In this document: positions 23,823 through 33,857 of the stretch, in pieces
Numbering within the stretch: the stretch's first letter is position 1
Layout: each line of letters starts with the position of its first letter
NCBI GenBank assembly: GCA_963377175.1
Contig: CAUJNA010001735.1
Location: 990,635 to 1,054,634 of the forward strand
Reading direction: 5' to 3'
DNA from: Effrenium voratum
Taxonomy: Eukaryota; Sar; Dinophyceae; Suessiales; Symbiodiniaceae
Length of the DNA: 64,000 nt
The notes under the pieces: generated by a model
Told to the model about the DNA's origin: nothing
Databases searched by the model: none
Seen by the model: only the letters and a program-made list of their open reading frames with translations
Position numbers and translations under genes: made by a program

Positions 23823-24423
23823 GTTCTGGGAAGCAACAGAGAAAGTGAGGGAGAGAGAGTTGTCCCATTTCCGGTACATCAAGGTTTTGGATTGGCACCG
23901 GTGAAGACGAACAGCGCACATTTCGGTGAGTCGCATTTCTGGCCTCAACCCGACTTTCTGAGAGGTCACAAACCGCACAGATGCAGGCCTGGTTTTGCCA
24001 GTGTCCTCATGTTTGATTTGAAACACCCACATAATGGCTAAATTGTGGCATGGATGGTTGTCCCTCTGGCCAGGTATCTTCAACATGTCAAATGTCACTG
24101 GAATGCCGGGGCGCCCGGACAATTGATTATGTTTGTTCAATCTGCAGCTGGCAGCCTTGACTAGCCTCAACTGACACTAGGAACATTTCAGAGTCTGAGT
24201 CGGTGGTTCTGCGAGGTGGAGGCCCGCCAAGTGACAACGGGCATCGCATGGAGTCTGCCTTTTCACCGTAAGGCGCTTCTTGCTCGCAGCCTGCAAGCAA
24301 CAGCACTTATTTGGAGCCGCTTGGCCCAATATGAGTTCCACCTTGGACGCATTTTCTTCGACCATCATCGAACGGTTCGAGGTGCGGAGATGGCGTTGCA
24401 AGCTTGCACCTGACCCTGGCTGG

Positions 24424-24585
24424 CGCATACCGTGCCTTGGCTCGACTGGGCAGCAAATCTGGGTGATCCTTTATGAAGCCACCCCACAGAGAGGCCTTGT
24501 CGCTATGCCAGGTCTCTGCATTTGCGATGCTTCTGCCGTGAACATCGACTACATCAATGTGTCAGGCGAGCCCTGCGAAGATGTT
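24424..24585 (+). CDS. Cys-rich repeat protein, last recognisable copy
   Basis: The frame includes GQQIWVILYEATPQ and then AMPGLCICDASAVNIDYINV followed by SGEP and a stop. This is a diverged tyrosine/cysteine module (GLCIC, then a hydrophobic strand ending SGEP for GP). It is the most downstream copy that I can recognise, about 10 kb from the first. Confidence 0.35.
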
Positions 24586-24599
24586 TAGATTGGCTTTCG

Positions 24600-27500
24600 G
24601 CTGGGCCATCTAGGCTCCATCCTGGCCAGCCGCGAGCGCTGTAGTCGGCTAGAAGACTACAAGGTGATGCCAAGTGACGAAGCCGCAAGTGAACTGCGGT
24701 AGCAATGAATCAAAAGCATTCAAAAGCCGTATTCGAATTTGACGTGCTTCGAGGCAATGGATCCCTGGTTCACATTACGTACACGGATGTGCAGGAGGAG
24801 GAAACGATACGGAATTCGGCGGATACGACGAGAGGTGAATGTGTTGAGCCAGGAGTCAAAGAATGTGGTGGATGCCGCTTTGGGCGTTCTCGGGATTAAT
24901 GGCTTCGCAGAGGATGGCAAAAGCAGGACAGCGTTTGAATGTGCGCATGTTGCTCCTGCGAAGTTCACGCCAGAGTCGCCATTGTAGTGCGGCAATCCGT
25001 GCAAGACTGCTGTTACAGTCGCTGGAATTAGAACATGGCGTGTTTGCACATGACACCCTTCTTCCATACAGCCTTTTTTGGTTTGTGATGTGCCTCTGCG
25101 TTCGATATTTGAATTGATTCCTCAAGCATGCAATGGGCGAACAGCTGCCTGAGCCTTACGTGTTTTTCCTTTTTTCGGAAAAGCCGGCTTGGGGGTCTCC
25201 TGTGTACGGGCCCTGCAAAATGATTGATTTTGTTTGAAGCTTCTCTTGAAGCCATCAAGGAAAGGTTTCCACTTTTGGAAAGGCCCGTATCATCTTCCCT
25301 CTCTTCTTCTTGGTTTCGTTTGGTATCTCCTTCCTCCTTTCTACTGTCTCCTTTCCCCCGCCCCGCCAGACCGGATCGAGGCTTGCTTCGGTTGAGCGTC
25401 AGCGTCGAACAGACTATACCACGAGGTCCAGTGCATTAACGTCCTGATTGGACCCCAACGAACAGTTGATTCGACATTCAACGCTTTGCTTCTTTTTGTA
25501 TCTAACCGGGAAGCCACAGTTTCAAGAAGCTTCGCTTTGCTGGGGAGCACAGCAAAGCATAGGAATGATATCTTGCTGATCCTGGGGCTGATTGGAGCCG
25601 CTGCTTTGTGCGCCCAACTAGGGATCCGGAGTCTCCATGACCCTCAGCGTCTCAGGTACTGCTGCGCAGTCTTTTGTGCCTGCTGGTTCTGGCGGTATAG
25701 GCAAGGCCACAGAAAAACATAGTCCATTCAGAGAACTAGCAAAGCAGCTGCAGCGGCTATAGCAGGCCAATAGTGACCATTTAAACTTAGGGCCATGGCC
25801 TTCCCACAGATGCCCTTCTGGCATTGGCTTTGAATCGGAAAAACTAAGCACAGCGGCCTGTCTTGGCAGGTGGAGGAAGCGAGGAGATTGGCGCAGGAGC
25901 TGAAATGTCTGGGTAGCATTGGCTATGAACTCAACGCAGAGAACCCTTACAAATGATTGGAGGAGATACATCCCTGGGCAATCAAATGATGTTCACGAAA
26001 GGCTCCTCAATTGAAATCATGCGTCCCAAAGACGAACAGGGACATGAAGGGACTTTCGCAGGTGACCCATGCTGAAAGTTGAAGCGAGCGCTAACGTAGC
26101 TAGTCACCCTTTTGTCTACCCCACACCGAGCACCCTTAGCTAAACTGTAGCTACGTCATTGCTTCAAACGAACATGTCTTGTGAGCCACCTCAGGGTATG
26201 GAAGCTGCAAACAGTTTCGGCAGAGCTGGCATGTGAGCTTTGCTGATTCCGTTTCTGGAGGAATGTTCCGAAGATGTTTGCCAATACATTAGCAGCTCGT
26301 CGGCACTGTGACTCTCTGATTTGCCTTGATACCACGACCTCATGACCAGGTTGCCAAAGCAACGCGAGCAGCCTGGGAGGCTTGTTGCTTGTCAGTGGTG
26401 CCATTCACGGCCTGCGGAATCTGCATGGCGCAGGCGTACTCGCGCGCAGTTACAGAGCAAACGTGGTGGTCTCAGTAAATCGGTGGCCGGATGACATGGA
26501 CTCGCCTTGCACATCTCGCCTCAGAGATTCAGGTCAGATGATGATGCAAAGGATGCAGTAGAAAGTGGGGAGCCTGTTCAAGCGCCCCTCACTGACCTCA
26601 TGTCGTTTCAGGCAAGCTGCTTGTTGGACGAATGCTTGATACCTTCATTGCCTGACATTGCCTGACAGGCAGGGTCGCTCACCCCTCCTGGAACTGGGGT
26701 GTCATTGAAGAGTGGCAGCTCTGCATTCAGCTCTTCTACAAGCAGCACCAGAGCAACGACACCAGGCGGACGGCAATATGATAGAGAAGCAAACTGTTCT
26801 CTTTGCCAAGGCAACCATCCTTCGCTGCTCAAGGCCCGGATTCAGAGAACTCGCAGGGACCCTGTGATTGGTCTCACGGCCGTTCCGCAGGTGTCCCTGC
26901 AGAAGGACGTGCACCGGCCCGTGTCTCCGAAGATGGGGGGCTCCTTCTTGGACTTGCCGCTGGCAGGTCGAGGCATCGCCGGAAAACCGTCACACGGACC
27001 CGAAGAAACGTGGAAGCTCCTGTTCGGACCAGGATCCTCTCAAAGAAGTCGGTTTCGTGTAGGAATGTACGTGTGTCCCTATGGAAACCTTTGGAGAGAT
27101 TATCCACTTTCCGGGGACGCCCTTGGGTTGCTGACCTTCAAGGTGAGAATGCTTTGAGTTGGACAGGCCGCTGGTCTTCATACGCCCAAGCACAGTGCAT
27201 CAGTAGGCAGACTCTTGGTGGTTATGAGAGGCACTCCGAACTGAAAAACAGAGGTGCTTGTCATGTTAGATGCTGAGAGAGTAACTTTACACTGACTGTA
27301 ATCTCTTCTTCTCATTCAATATCGGCAGGCAATTTATCAATTTGTCACTAGTCCAAAGGGGGCCCAATTCCGCTTCGGCCCCTTTGCTCTGCAAAAGCAT
27401 GTTCATCAGAGTCTTGCTCTCAAGTTAAGCATTGGAATCGTTCAAGTTGCACGAGCTTTAGAGGGCTCTGTCATGACTTGAATTCTGGTTGGAGGGTTAT

Positions 27501-28131
27501 TTATTTTTCGTGGGACCCCCCCCCTTTTGGTTTCCCTTTAAAATCACAAACAAGAATGTACCCTCCGAAAAGGATACACCTGATAAAGTCGGATTTGGAG
27601 GCTTGGTGATGATGACGCTGTTCTGGTGTGAAGCTTGCTTGGTGCTTCAAATGTCGGGTTGACAATTGGATCTGTTCGGGGTCGGAGGCACCAAATCAAC
27701 GGCCAACAGCCCATCGAGACCCGGCACTGCTGCCACTGCGATTAGCATCTCCGAAGAGCCTGCAGAGCTGAAAGGCTGCTTGTCGCAGACAAGTTCCAGT
27801 GTGGTTCTTATAGGGAGTTTAGACCAATTCAATCCGACCATGGGTTTCGAGGATCATGGATTTTTTGGAAAACTACGACCAACATCCCTAGACCACCCAA
27901 CTCCACGAACGGTTCCATTCGCTTGTCGCAATTCGATTCGACATGACGCGACGGGCCCAAGGATCGGAGGTGAAGCAGGCCACTTCTCCGAAGTCGGGGA
28001 AGAGCTCCTGCGCCTTTGATGCCTTGGCAGAGTCGACGGACGGAGTTCGCGCTGACGTTGCACGCTGGCTGCTCAGCCGAGGTGCCGGTACCCCACCAGA
28101 AGCAGAGGACCTTCAAAAGCCGGGAGTCGAG
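24600..28131. other. No clear gene; one possible membrane-segment exon
   Basis: I find no named gene in this stretch. At about 25486-25720 on the + strand an open frame contains a hydrophobic segment (ILLILGLIGAAALCAQLGI) followed by basic residues. If it belongs to the Cys-rich gene it could be a C-terminal membrane anchor; that is speculation. The rest holds short frames only. Confidence 0.35.
27526..27566 (-). repeat. Dispersed GAGGGTAC-type repeat, copy 2
   Basis: On the minus strand it reads GAGGGTAC, a T-rich stretch, then ATTTTAAAGGGAAACC, matching 6159-6210. A C9-10 homopolymer lies just beyond. Confidence 0.6.
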
Positions 28132-28378
28132 CGACGGATGCCGACGGATGCCGACGGATGCCGACGGATGCCGACGGATGCCGATGGATGCCGACGGATG
28201 CCGACGGATGCCGACGGATGCCGACGGATGCCGACGGATGCCGACGGATGCCGACGGATGACGGTATATCGGATGCCGACGGATGCCGACGGATGCCGAC
28301 GGATGCCGACGGATGCCGACGGATGCCGACGGATGACGGTATATCGGATGCCGACGGATGACGGTATATCGGATGCCA
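28132..28378. repeat. 10-bp minisatellite with higher-order pattern
   Basis: About twelve GGATGCCGAC units are followed by GACGGTATATC, then about six units, GACGGTATATC, one unit, and GACGGTATATC again. The 10-bp unit has no stop in any frame, so all six frames stay open and predict ten-residue peptide repeats. Translation across it is therefore not evidence for a gene. Confidence 0.95.
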
Positions 28379-30579
28379 GGATGCCTCGCCCAAGAGAGCT
28401 CCACCTCCCAGGTCTTCCAGGTCCGAGCCAGGGCTGGAAATGCAGCTCCCCGGCTTGCAGCGCAAGCTGGCGAAGCTCAAGGAGGCCAGAGCTGCCAGAG
28501 AAACATGCAGACCAAACATGAATCGATTTAAGTTGGAGAAGATGTTCGATTTAAAGAGGAAATCACTTTGTGGATTTGGATTTGAAGCCTAAAGTTTATT
28601 AAAGGGTTTCTTTAGGGGGATGAGACCCAAACCTGTGCAGGAACAATCTGAGAGCTCGGATGAGAGCCCGCAGGTGGGGACGGAAGCCAAGGTTGAGAAA
28701 TGCTGGGGTTGGACGACTCAATTTTCCCACAACCAGGCCGAGGGGCCACCCGTTCACGTCACTGAGGTACCTACAAAAAGTCTGGTGCCGGCACCACCTG
28801 CGATGGCGCCTCCCTCTTTGCCAGGCAGGAGCTTTAGCAGGGAAGGAGTCCCATTTCGGTCTGAACTTAGCTTGGCTTGGCTCTTGTTTAGCCATTCCCT
28901 GGACGTTTGTTGGATAGCTAGTCCAGAAGCTGGAGACTAATCTGGGCGAGCAAGTTCGAGCGTACACGCACGCACTTGCAGGTCAAGCGGAAGCAGAGCA
29001 AGTCAGCAAGGAGGTGAGCCAGCAGGCAATTCGGCTTTGGTTGCTGGCTCCAACTTGTCTCTTCCAATTTCAAGCTGAGGCAACGGCAACGTCTCCACGT
29101 CCTTCGGAGGCCAGAAATTGAGTACCGGAGGAAGCTTCGCCTTTCTGCAGCAGCATTTGTCCCAGGTGCCCAAAGCACCTCTGAAAGTACCGGCGCAGCG
29201 AGCTCAGAGCGAGTGACTGGGATCAGAGAGTTGGATTCAGCGCAGGTTGACGATGCTCCGACCGTTGCCACCGCCTCCTGCGAGACTCAAGACAGAGGCG
29301 TTGCAAGATGTGGCGGTGCCTGCCATTCAAGCCCCAACATGAAAGACTGGTTCAAAATTGCCGCATGCTGCAAGGCGGAGGCATCGAACGCACCAAGTGA
29401 GGCGGGTCATCTCCCGAGTTCTGTGCCGTCCCGAACCGCCTTGGCGCAGGGGTTGGAGAAATAGAAAGAGGATAATTTACAAAATGGTGGCCCTCAACAA
29501 ACAAAACCCATGTTTCCCGCTCTCTCGCGTTTCTCCATGAAGGTTGTCATTTATATAAAGTGTCCGCCGCAAGGTCCTTGCAAGAAGCCTGAGAGTCAAA
29601 CGTTTCCAGGAGCAAGCTCAGGTGGGCAAATGAGCGACAAATTGAAGAAGTGACAACAAGTACCATTCTATATGGATCAAACAATGTCCACGCTGGCCAC
29701 AGATTTGGAACGTCCAAACTTGGCCGACCATGAGCAGGTTTGGGCGCAACGCAGAGCGCAACAGCACAAATTTGACAACCACGGGCGTGGTCAAGCCTCA
29801 CAATGAGCCAACATTTGCTCAGGGACCCAATGCTTAGGCTCAAATGCCTGCTTTGCGCCTGTCACAGTCGCATGCTTGACCCTGCCGGCCGAAGCTGGCG
29901 CCTAAGAGCGACTTTCAGGTAGGCGCGTTTCGTGCATGCGAAATACATCATGCTTCTGTCCAAAGAAAACTCTCCAAAAGCTTACGAGCAGATTGTGTGT
30001 TCGCAGGCCCACTATAATTCTCCACCCGACCTAACGCACCTCACAATCACAGTTCTTTTGGGGCACTCAGGCCATGTTTGTTGCCGTCCTAGTCCCCCGC
30101 CCCTCCCTCTGCTAGCTCAAGCAACAGCAAGATCAAAAAACACGCCCTACACCAACCCATGCAGCTAAGTGCAAACCCTGCCTCCCATCCCAGGCTCCGA
30201 ATTTAGCGTGTGTCATTCGTCCTGCCAGCGCGCAGCTTGTGAAAGCCCTTCCTTGTGAAGGACTCTTGACGGAGCTACTATCGTCAAATCCCAAAGCAGC
30301 ACCGATGACGTCTCTCAGTTTTGACACGACCCCGCAAGTGGCCCGCCCCAGTGCTATGCCAACCCGAACCCAACCACCCCAATCCTCTACATCCTTTGCA
30401 TCCTCTACCTTCAGCCAGCGGCCTGCAAGCACCTAGCTGAAGGCAAGCTCAAAGCTCTGAGCGCCGAACTCAGCTCAAGTCCAACCCTAGTTCCCAGAAG
30501 CCGAGATAAAACAGCTCCAACCAAACTATCCCTTTTCGGCTGTTGGTTCCAGGTTTGAACATGTTTTAATCCAAACAAT
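28379..30579. other. No supported gene
   Basis: No recognisable gene is present. Some stretches, for example 28930-29040 in one frame, look like helical coding sequence (AYTHALAGQAEAEQVSKEV) and might be an exon, but the borders and family are unknown. Confidence 0.4.
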
Positions 30580-31191
30580 ATGCTGGTCCCAGCCTCTGCC
30601 CAAAAGGTGCAATATGCTCCACGCCTGCTGAATGCTGCCTGTGAGAGTCCAGAGGACAAGATGGAGCTGCCAAAGACGGAGGAGGAGCCATCTAAGGAGA
30701 CAGAAAGTGAAGGTGCAGAGCACGAACAGGAATTAGAGAGAAGAGAGGAGGAGAAGGAGGAGACAGCGGCCGAGGAGAAGGTGGTAGAGGAGGTGGAGGA
30801 GAAGGCAGAGGAGAAGGTGGAAGAGAAGTTGGAAGAGAAGTTGGAAGAAAAGGCACAGGAGAAGGTGGAGGAGAAGATAGAGGAAATTACGGAGGAGAAG
30901 ATAGAGGAGAAGGTGGAGGAGCAGGTGGAGGAGAAGATAGAGGAGAAAGCGGAGGAGAAGGAAGTGAAAAAGGAAGCAGAGCAAGGGGAAAAAGAGGAGA
31001 AAGAAGGGAAGGATGAGACGGCGTCTGAGTCCACGCCAAAGTCCATGGAGAAGGTTCGCTCCAGATCTTGGGTGCAGAAACAGATGTGCTTTCTTGCAGG
31101 GTGGATCTTCACCTCCAAAGTTTTCCTCATGGCTCACGGACATGAGGCCGACAGGTGTGGTGGCTCTCCTATTACTTGCTGTTGGCTGTAG
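30580..31191 (+). CDS. E/K-rich coiled-coil-like frame
   Basis: A 203-codon frame starts MLVPASAQKVQ. Residues 35-145 are very rich in glutamate and lysine, built of EEKVEEK-type units, and would form a long charged helix or coiled coil. The DNA is a GAGGAGAAGGTG-type purine repeat, so the open frame may simply reflect the repeat. The flanks outside the repeat are not repetitive, which leaves room for a real exon. No function can be assigned. Confidence 0.3.
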   Translation: MLVPASAQKVQYAPRLLNAACESPEDKMELPKTEEEPSKETESEGAEHEQELERREEEKEETAAEEKVVEEVEEKAEEKVEEKLEEKLEEKAQEKVEEKIEEITEEKIEEKVEEQVEEKIEEKAEEKEVKKEAEQGEKEEKEGKDETASESTPKSMEKVRSRSWVQKQMCFLAGWIFTSKVFLMAHGHEADRCGGSPITCCWL

Positions 31192-31769
31192 GTCTCGGGT
31201 CTCAAACAAGAGCACTGCCGAGACAAAGGCCGGCTGGCAAGTTGTGCTGCCGCTAGCAACCGAAAAGAAGCTGTCGCAGATTGCTCCGCCTCCGCCACCC
31301 TCCAAGAGGTTTGCCTCGCCGGCATGTAGTTCATCGGGTTTTGAAGTTGCAAGACACATCGGCCGCATCTTGAAAGTTGTCAGCATCCCATCGCCAGCGT
31401 CCAACTCGGTTCGCCACGCTCGGCGTTTTTTGCACGCCAGGCACCCTCCGGAGCACTTTCGGCGGGCAGAAGTGACCTACAAGTAGCCAAGGCGCCTTTC
31501 CAGGTGAGTGTGTGATTGATGCCAAGCAGATGTGTTTGAGCATTTGATATGGATTGATCCTTGGCACACCGGGCACTTGAAGGAGAAGAATGCAAAAGAA
31601 GTGGACTCTCCAGGGCTCATCAGGTTGGCCAGTGCACCTCTCGCACCTGCCATCCGCTTCTCAGTGAGGTCGCGTCCGCAGCTGCCGGAACTTTCGCGAC
31701 TTCAATGTCAAGGCTTGGATCCTCCCGGTTGAGAGTACACCTTTTCACAACTAGGTTTGCGGTTTCTTT
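31192..31769. other. No supported gene
   Basis: No recognisable coding or repeat structure is seen. Confidence 0.5.
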
Positions 31770-32062
31770 GAGGGTACTCTGTTCCTTGTGGGTTTATATA
31801 AAGAGAACCCAAAGAGAAAGCCCGAGCTATGGTTTTGGTCGCGCTTATTTTGACCAACCCAGATGGAACTGGCAGGAAGTTCCAGCCAGCCGGACACTCC
31901 GACAGCAGAGGTGGCGGCACCGATGCCTCCAGGCACAGAGTCGTCCGAAACGTTGGTGGAAGTCTGGCTGTCTCAATATGGGGTGTGTCTTTTTGTAGGG
32001 AACCCACAAAATGGTGATCTTCCTGTTAACCCTTTGAAACCACAAACTAAAAAGGTACCCTC
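31770..32062. mobile_element. Small inverted-repeat element (MITE-like)
   Basis: The left end is GAGGGTAC (31770-31777) and the right end is GTACCCTC (32055-32062). Inside each, a TTGTGGGTT and its complement AACCCACAA are also inverted. The right end matches the dispersed repeat at 6159 and 27526, so the family has at least three members here. There is no coding capacity. Confidence 0.5.
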
Positions 32063-33486
32063 CAAAAATGGTGAGCCCACTTGAGCACCCCAAAAACAGC
32101 TGGTTTCAATGCTTAGTTAGAAGTGGGTTTAGTGTTGCAAACCAAAGGAGGACCCACCTGCCCTTTCCCACTTTCGGTTCGGCCAGGGGACCAGACAGAG
32201 ACGGTCGCATTGGAGGCCGAGAGCCCAGATTTCGGAGTTCCCTTTGGCTAACTTTAGCTTCAAGTGAAGGTGCGAGTGACTTTGTGTTTGTGTTGAAGCT
32301 TTCAGGTGCCCTTTTCGGGCCGCTCAGGCGCAGGTGGCCGAGTCCAAATCCAAGCCCCCTGACTTCAGCGTGGCTGGGCACGGAACCAAGAAGGCGTGTC
32401 AAGTCGTACAACGCGCTGAGTCTGAGTGTGCAGGCTTTGAGCTCAAAAATAGAGATAGAAGCAACACAAATGCAAAGGTAAGCTTGCAATGGAATTTTCA
32501 GCTTAGCAAGAAAGGCCCCAGAAGTCAGTAGAAAGTGATTCAGTTCACAGAATTTGCAGAGATCCAGCCTGGCCTAGCCACACCATGATGTCCAAGAGCC
32601 TTGGCTGAACATGTTCGGTTTTTCGCGACCGGAATATTGAATCAGATACCCAACAGTTTGTGGTTGGATTTGGCTTTGACCCCCTAGTTCTTGAGGAAAA
32701 AAATTGGAAACCACCCGTTAGCCACCAAACCAGCAATCCAAGCCACCAATCAGAGAGAAGCTGACTGTGTGCCATCGAATTGGGGGCTCGAGGATCATGG
32801 GCAGCTGGAAGGGGTGCCTTGAACTGAAATTCGTCTCAGCTGTCAATGCGCATGCCGCGCCACGCACATGCAGGAAGCCGACGCCAGAGGCTACACCTTC
32901 GGTATCCTCTCCAGTGGATGCTGTCATTCTTGAGGAGCGGTTGCAGGGACTCTTGTGGTTACACTTTCTCAGCCAAGAGTCGAATGCCCAAACAATGTTT
33001 GAACGATTTGATTTGGTCTGGCCACAAAATCCAGAAGCTGCCATCTGAGGGCTTTGGACTCACAGAACTTCCTCAGACGTTGTTACCACAGAGATCCCGA
33101 TTTGTTGTCACAATTTAGGAAGAATCGGGCAGTGCCAATCAATCCTTAATCCCCAATGCAAATTTGAGGCTCGTCCTTGGCTTCAGGACGCAGATGATTC
33201 TTTTGCAGATGGACGAGTGCTGCATGTTGGAGAGGCCCCGAGTTTTCCACGTCACAGCTACATGGGGTCGATCCAGCCTTTCAGGACGGCGTGCCAACTT
33301 CTTAGTTTCGCTGATGCCGCTTCCAAACGCTTCGGAGCAACTGCGTTTGAGGTTGGATATGGGTGAGCAGGACCACGTTTGTGGAGCAGATCAGGAAGTG
33401 ATCGAGGCATTGCCAAAGTTGAACTTTGATTGTGCTGAGCTGCTTGGTTGCATGGTTCAATGCGCATGTAATCATGTAATCTTGCC
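32063..33486. other. No clear gene; may hold upstream exons of the RING gene
   Basis: Short open frames only. An N-terminal part of the RING-H2 protein would be expected here if the ATG at 33487 is not the true start, but I cannot identify it. Confidence 0.4.
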
Positions 33487-33857
33487 ATGAGATCTGAATC
33501 AAGGAGCATCCACAACCAGAGCGTTTGCTCCATTTGCCAGGCTGGGAACTGCGATAAGGTTTCAAAGTTTTGAGCGCTGCACTGCAGGACGCCTTCTCCC
33601 GTGACCAAGCACTGAAGATGCTGCCCTGCAAGCACGCCTTTCATGGAGGCGCTTTTGGCAGTGGACATGTGGCTCGGGAAGAGGGTGGGGTTTGCATGTT
33701 TTGTTTCAGGGTGCCTTTTTCTGGCCGGTTGAAGCGGACACCACGAGAAAGGTCCCCTATGTTGATGCATGCCCAGTTCTGCTTTGGCCCAGGCTGTATA
33801 GACGAATGGCTCAGCGTGAGCTGCCAATGTCCTGTTTGCCAAGTGGCCCTCCAGTGA
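33487..33857 (+). CDS. RING-H2 finger protein (probable E3 ubiquitin ligase), three exons
   Basis: Exons are 33487-33540, 33588-33648 and 33793-33857. Spliced, they give a perfect C3H2C3 RING: CSIC, then 14 residues, then CKH, AFH, two residues, C, ten residues, CPVC, with the usual 'IDEWL' helix. RING-H2 proteins bind zinc and usually recruit E2 enzymes for ubiquitin transfer. Both introns (47 and 144 bases) start with GC and end in AG, and each lies between AG and G. The canonical cysteine spacing is restored only by these exact borders, which is strong support. The frame stops at TGA 33855. The first exon opens with an ATG, but a 59-residue protein is short, so upstream exons are likely. 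Confidence 0.8.

Noticed and set aside
27829..28521. Frames of 148-192 codons on both strands
   Set aside because: They cross the 10-bp minisatellite, which is open in all six frames. The flanking parts have no recognisable domain.
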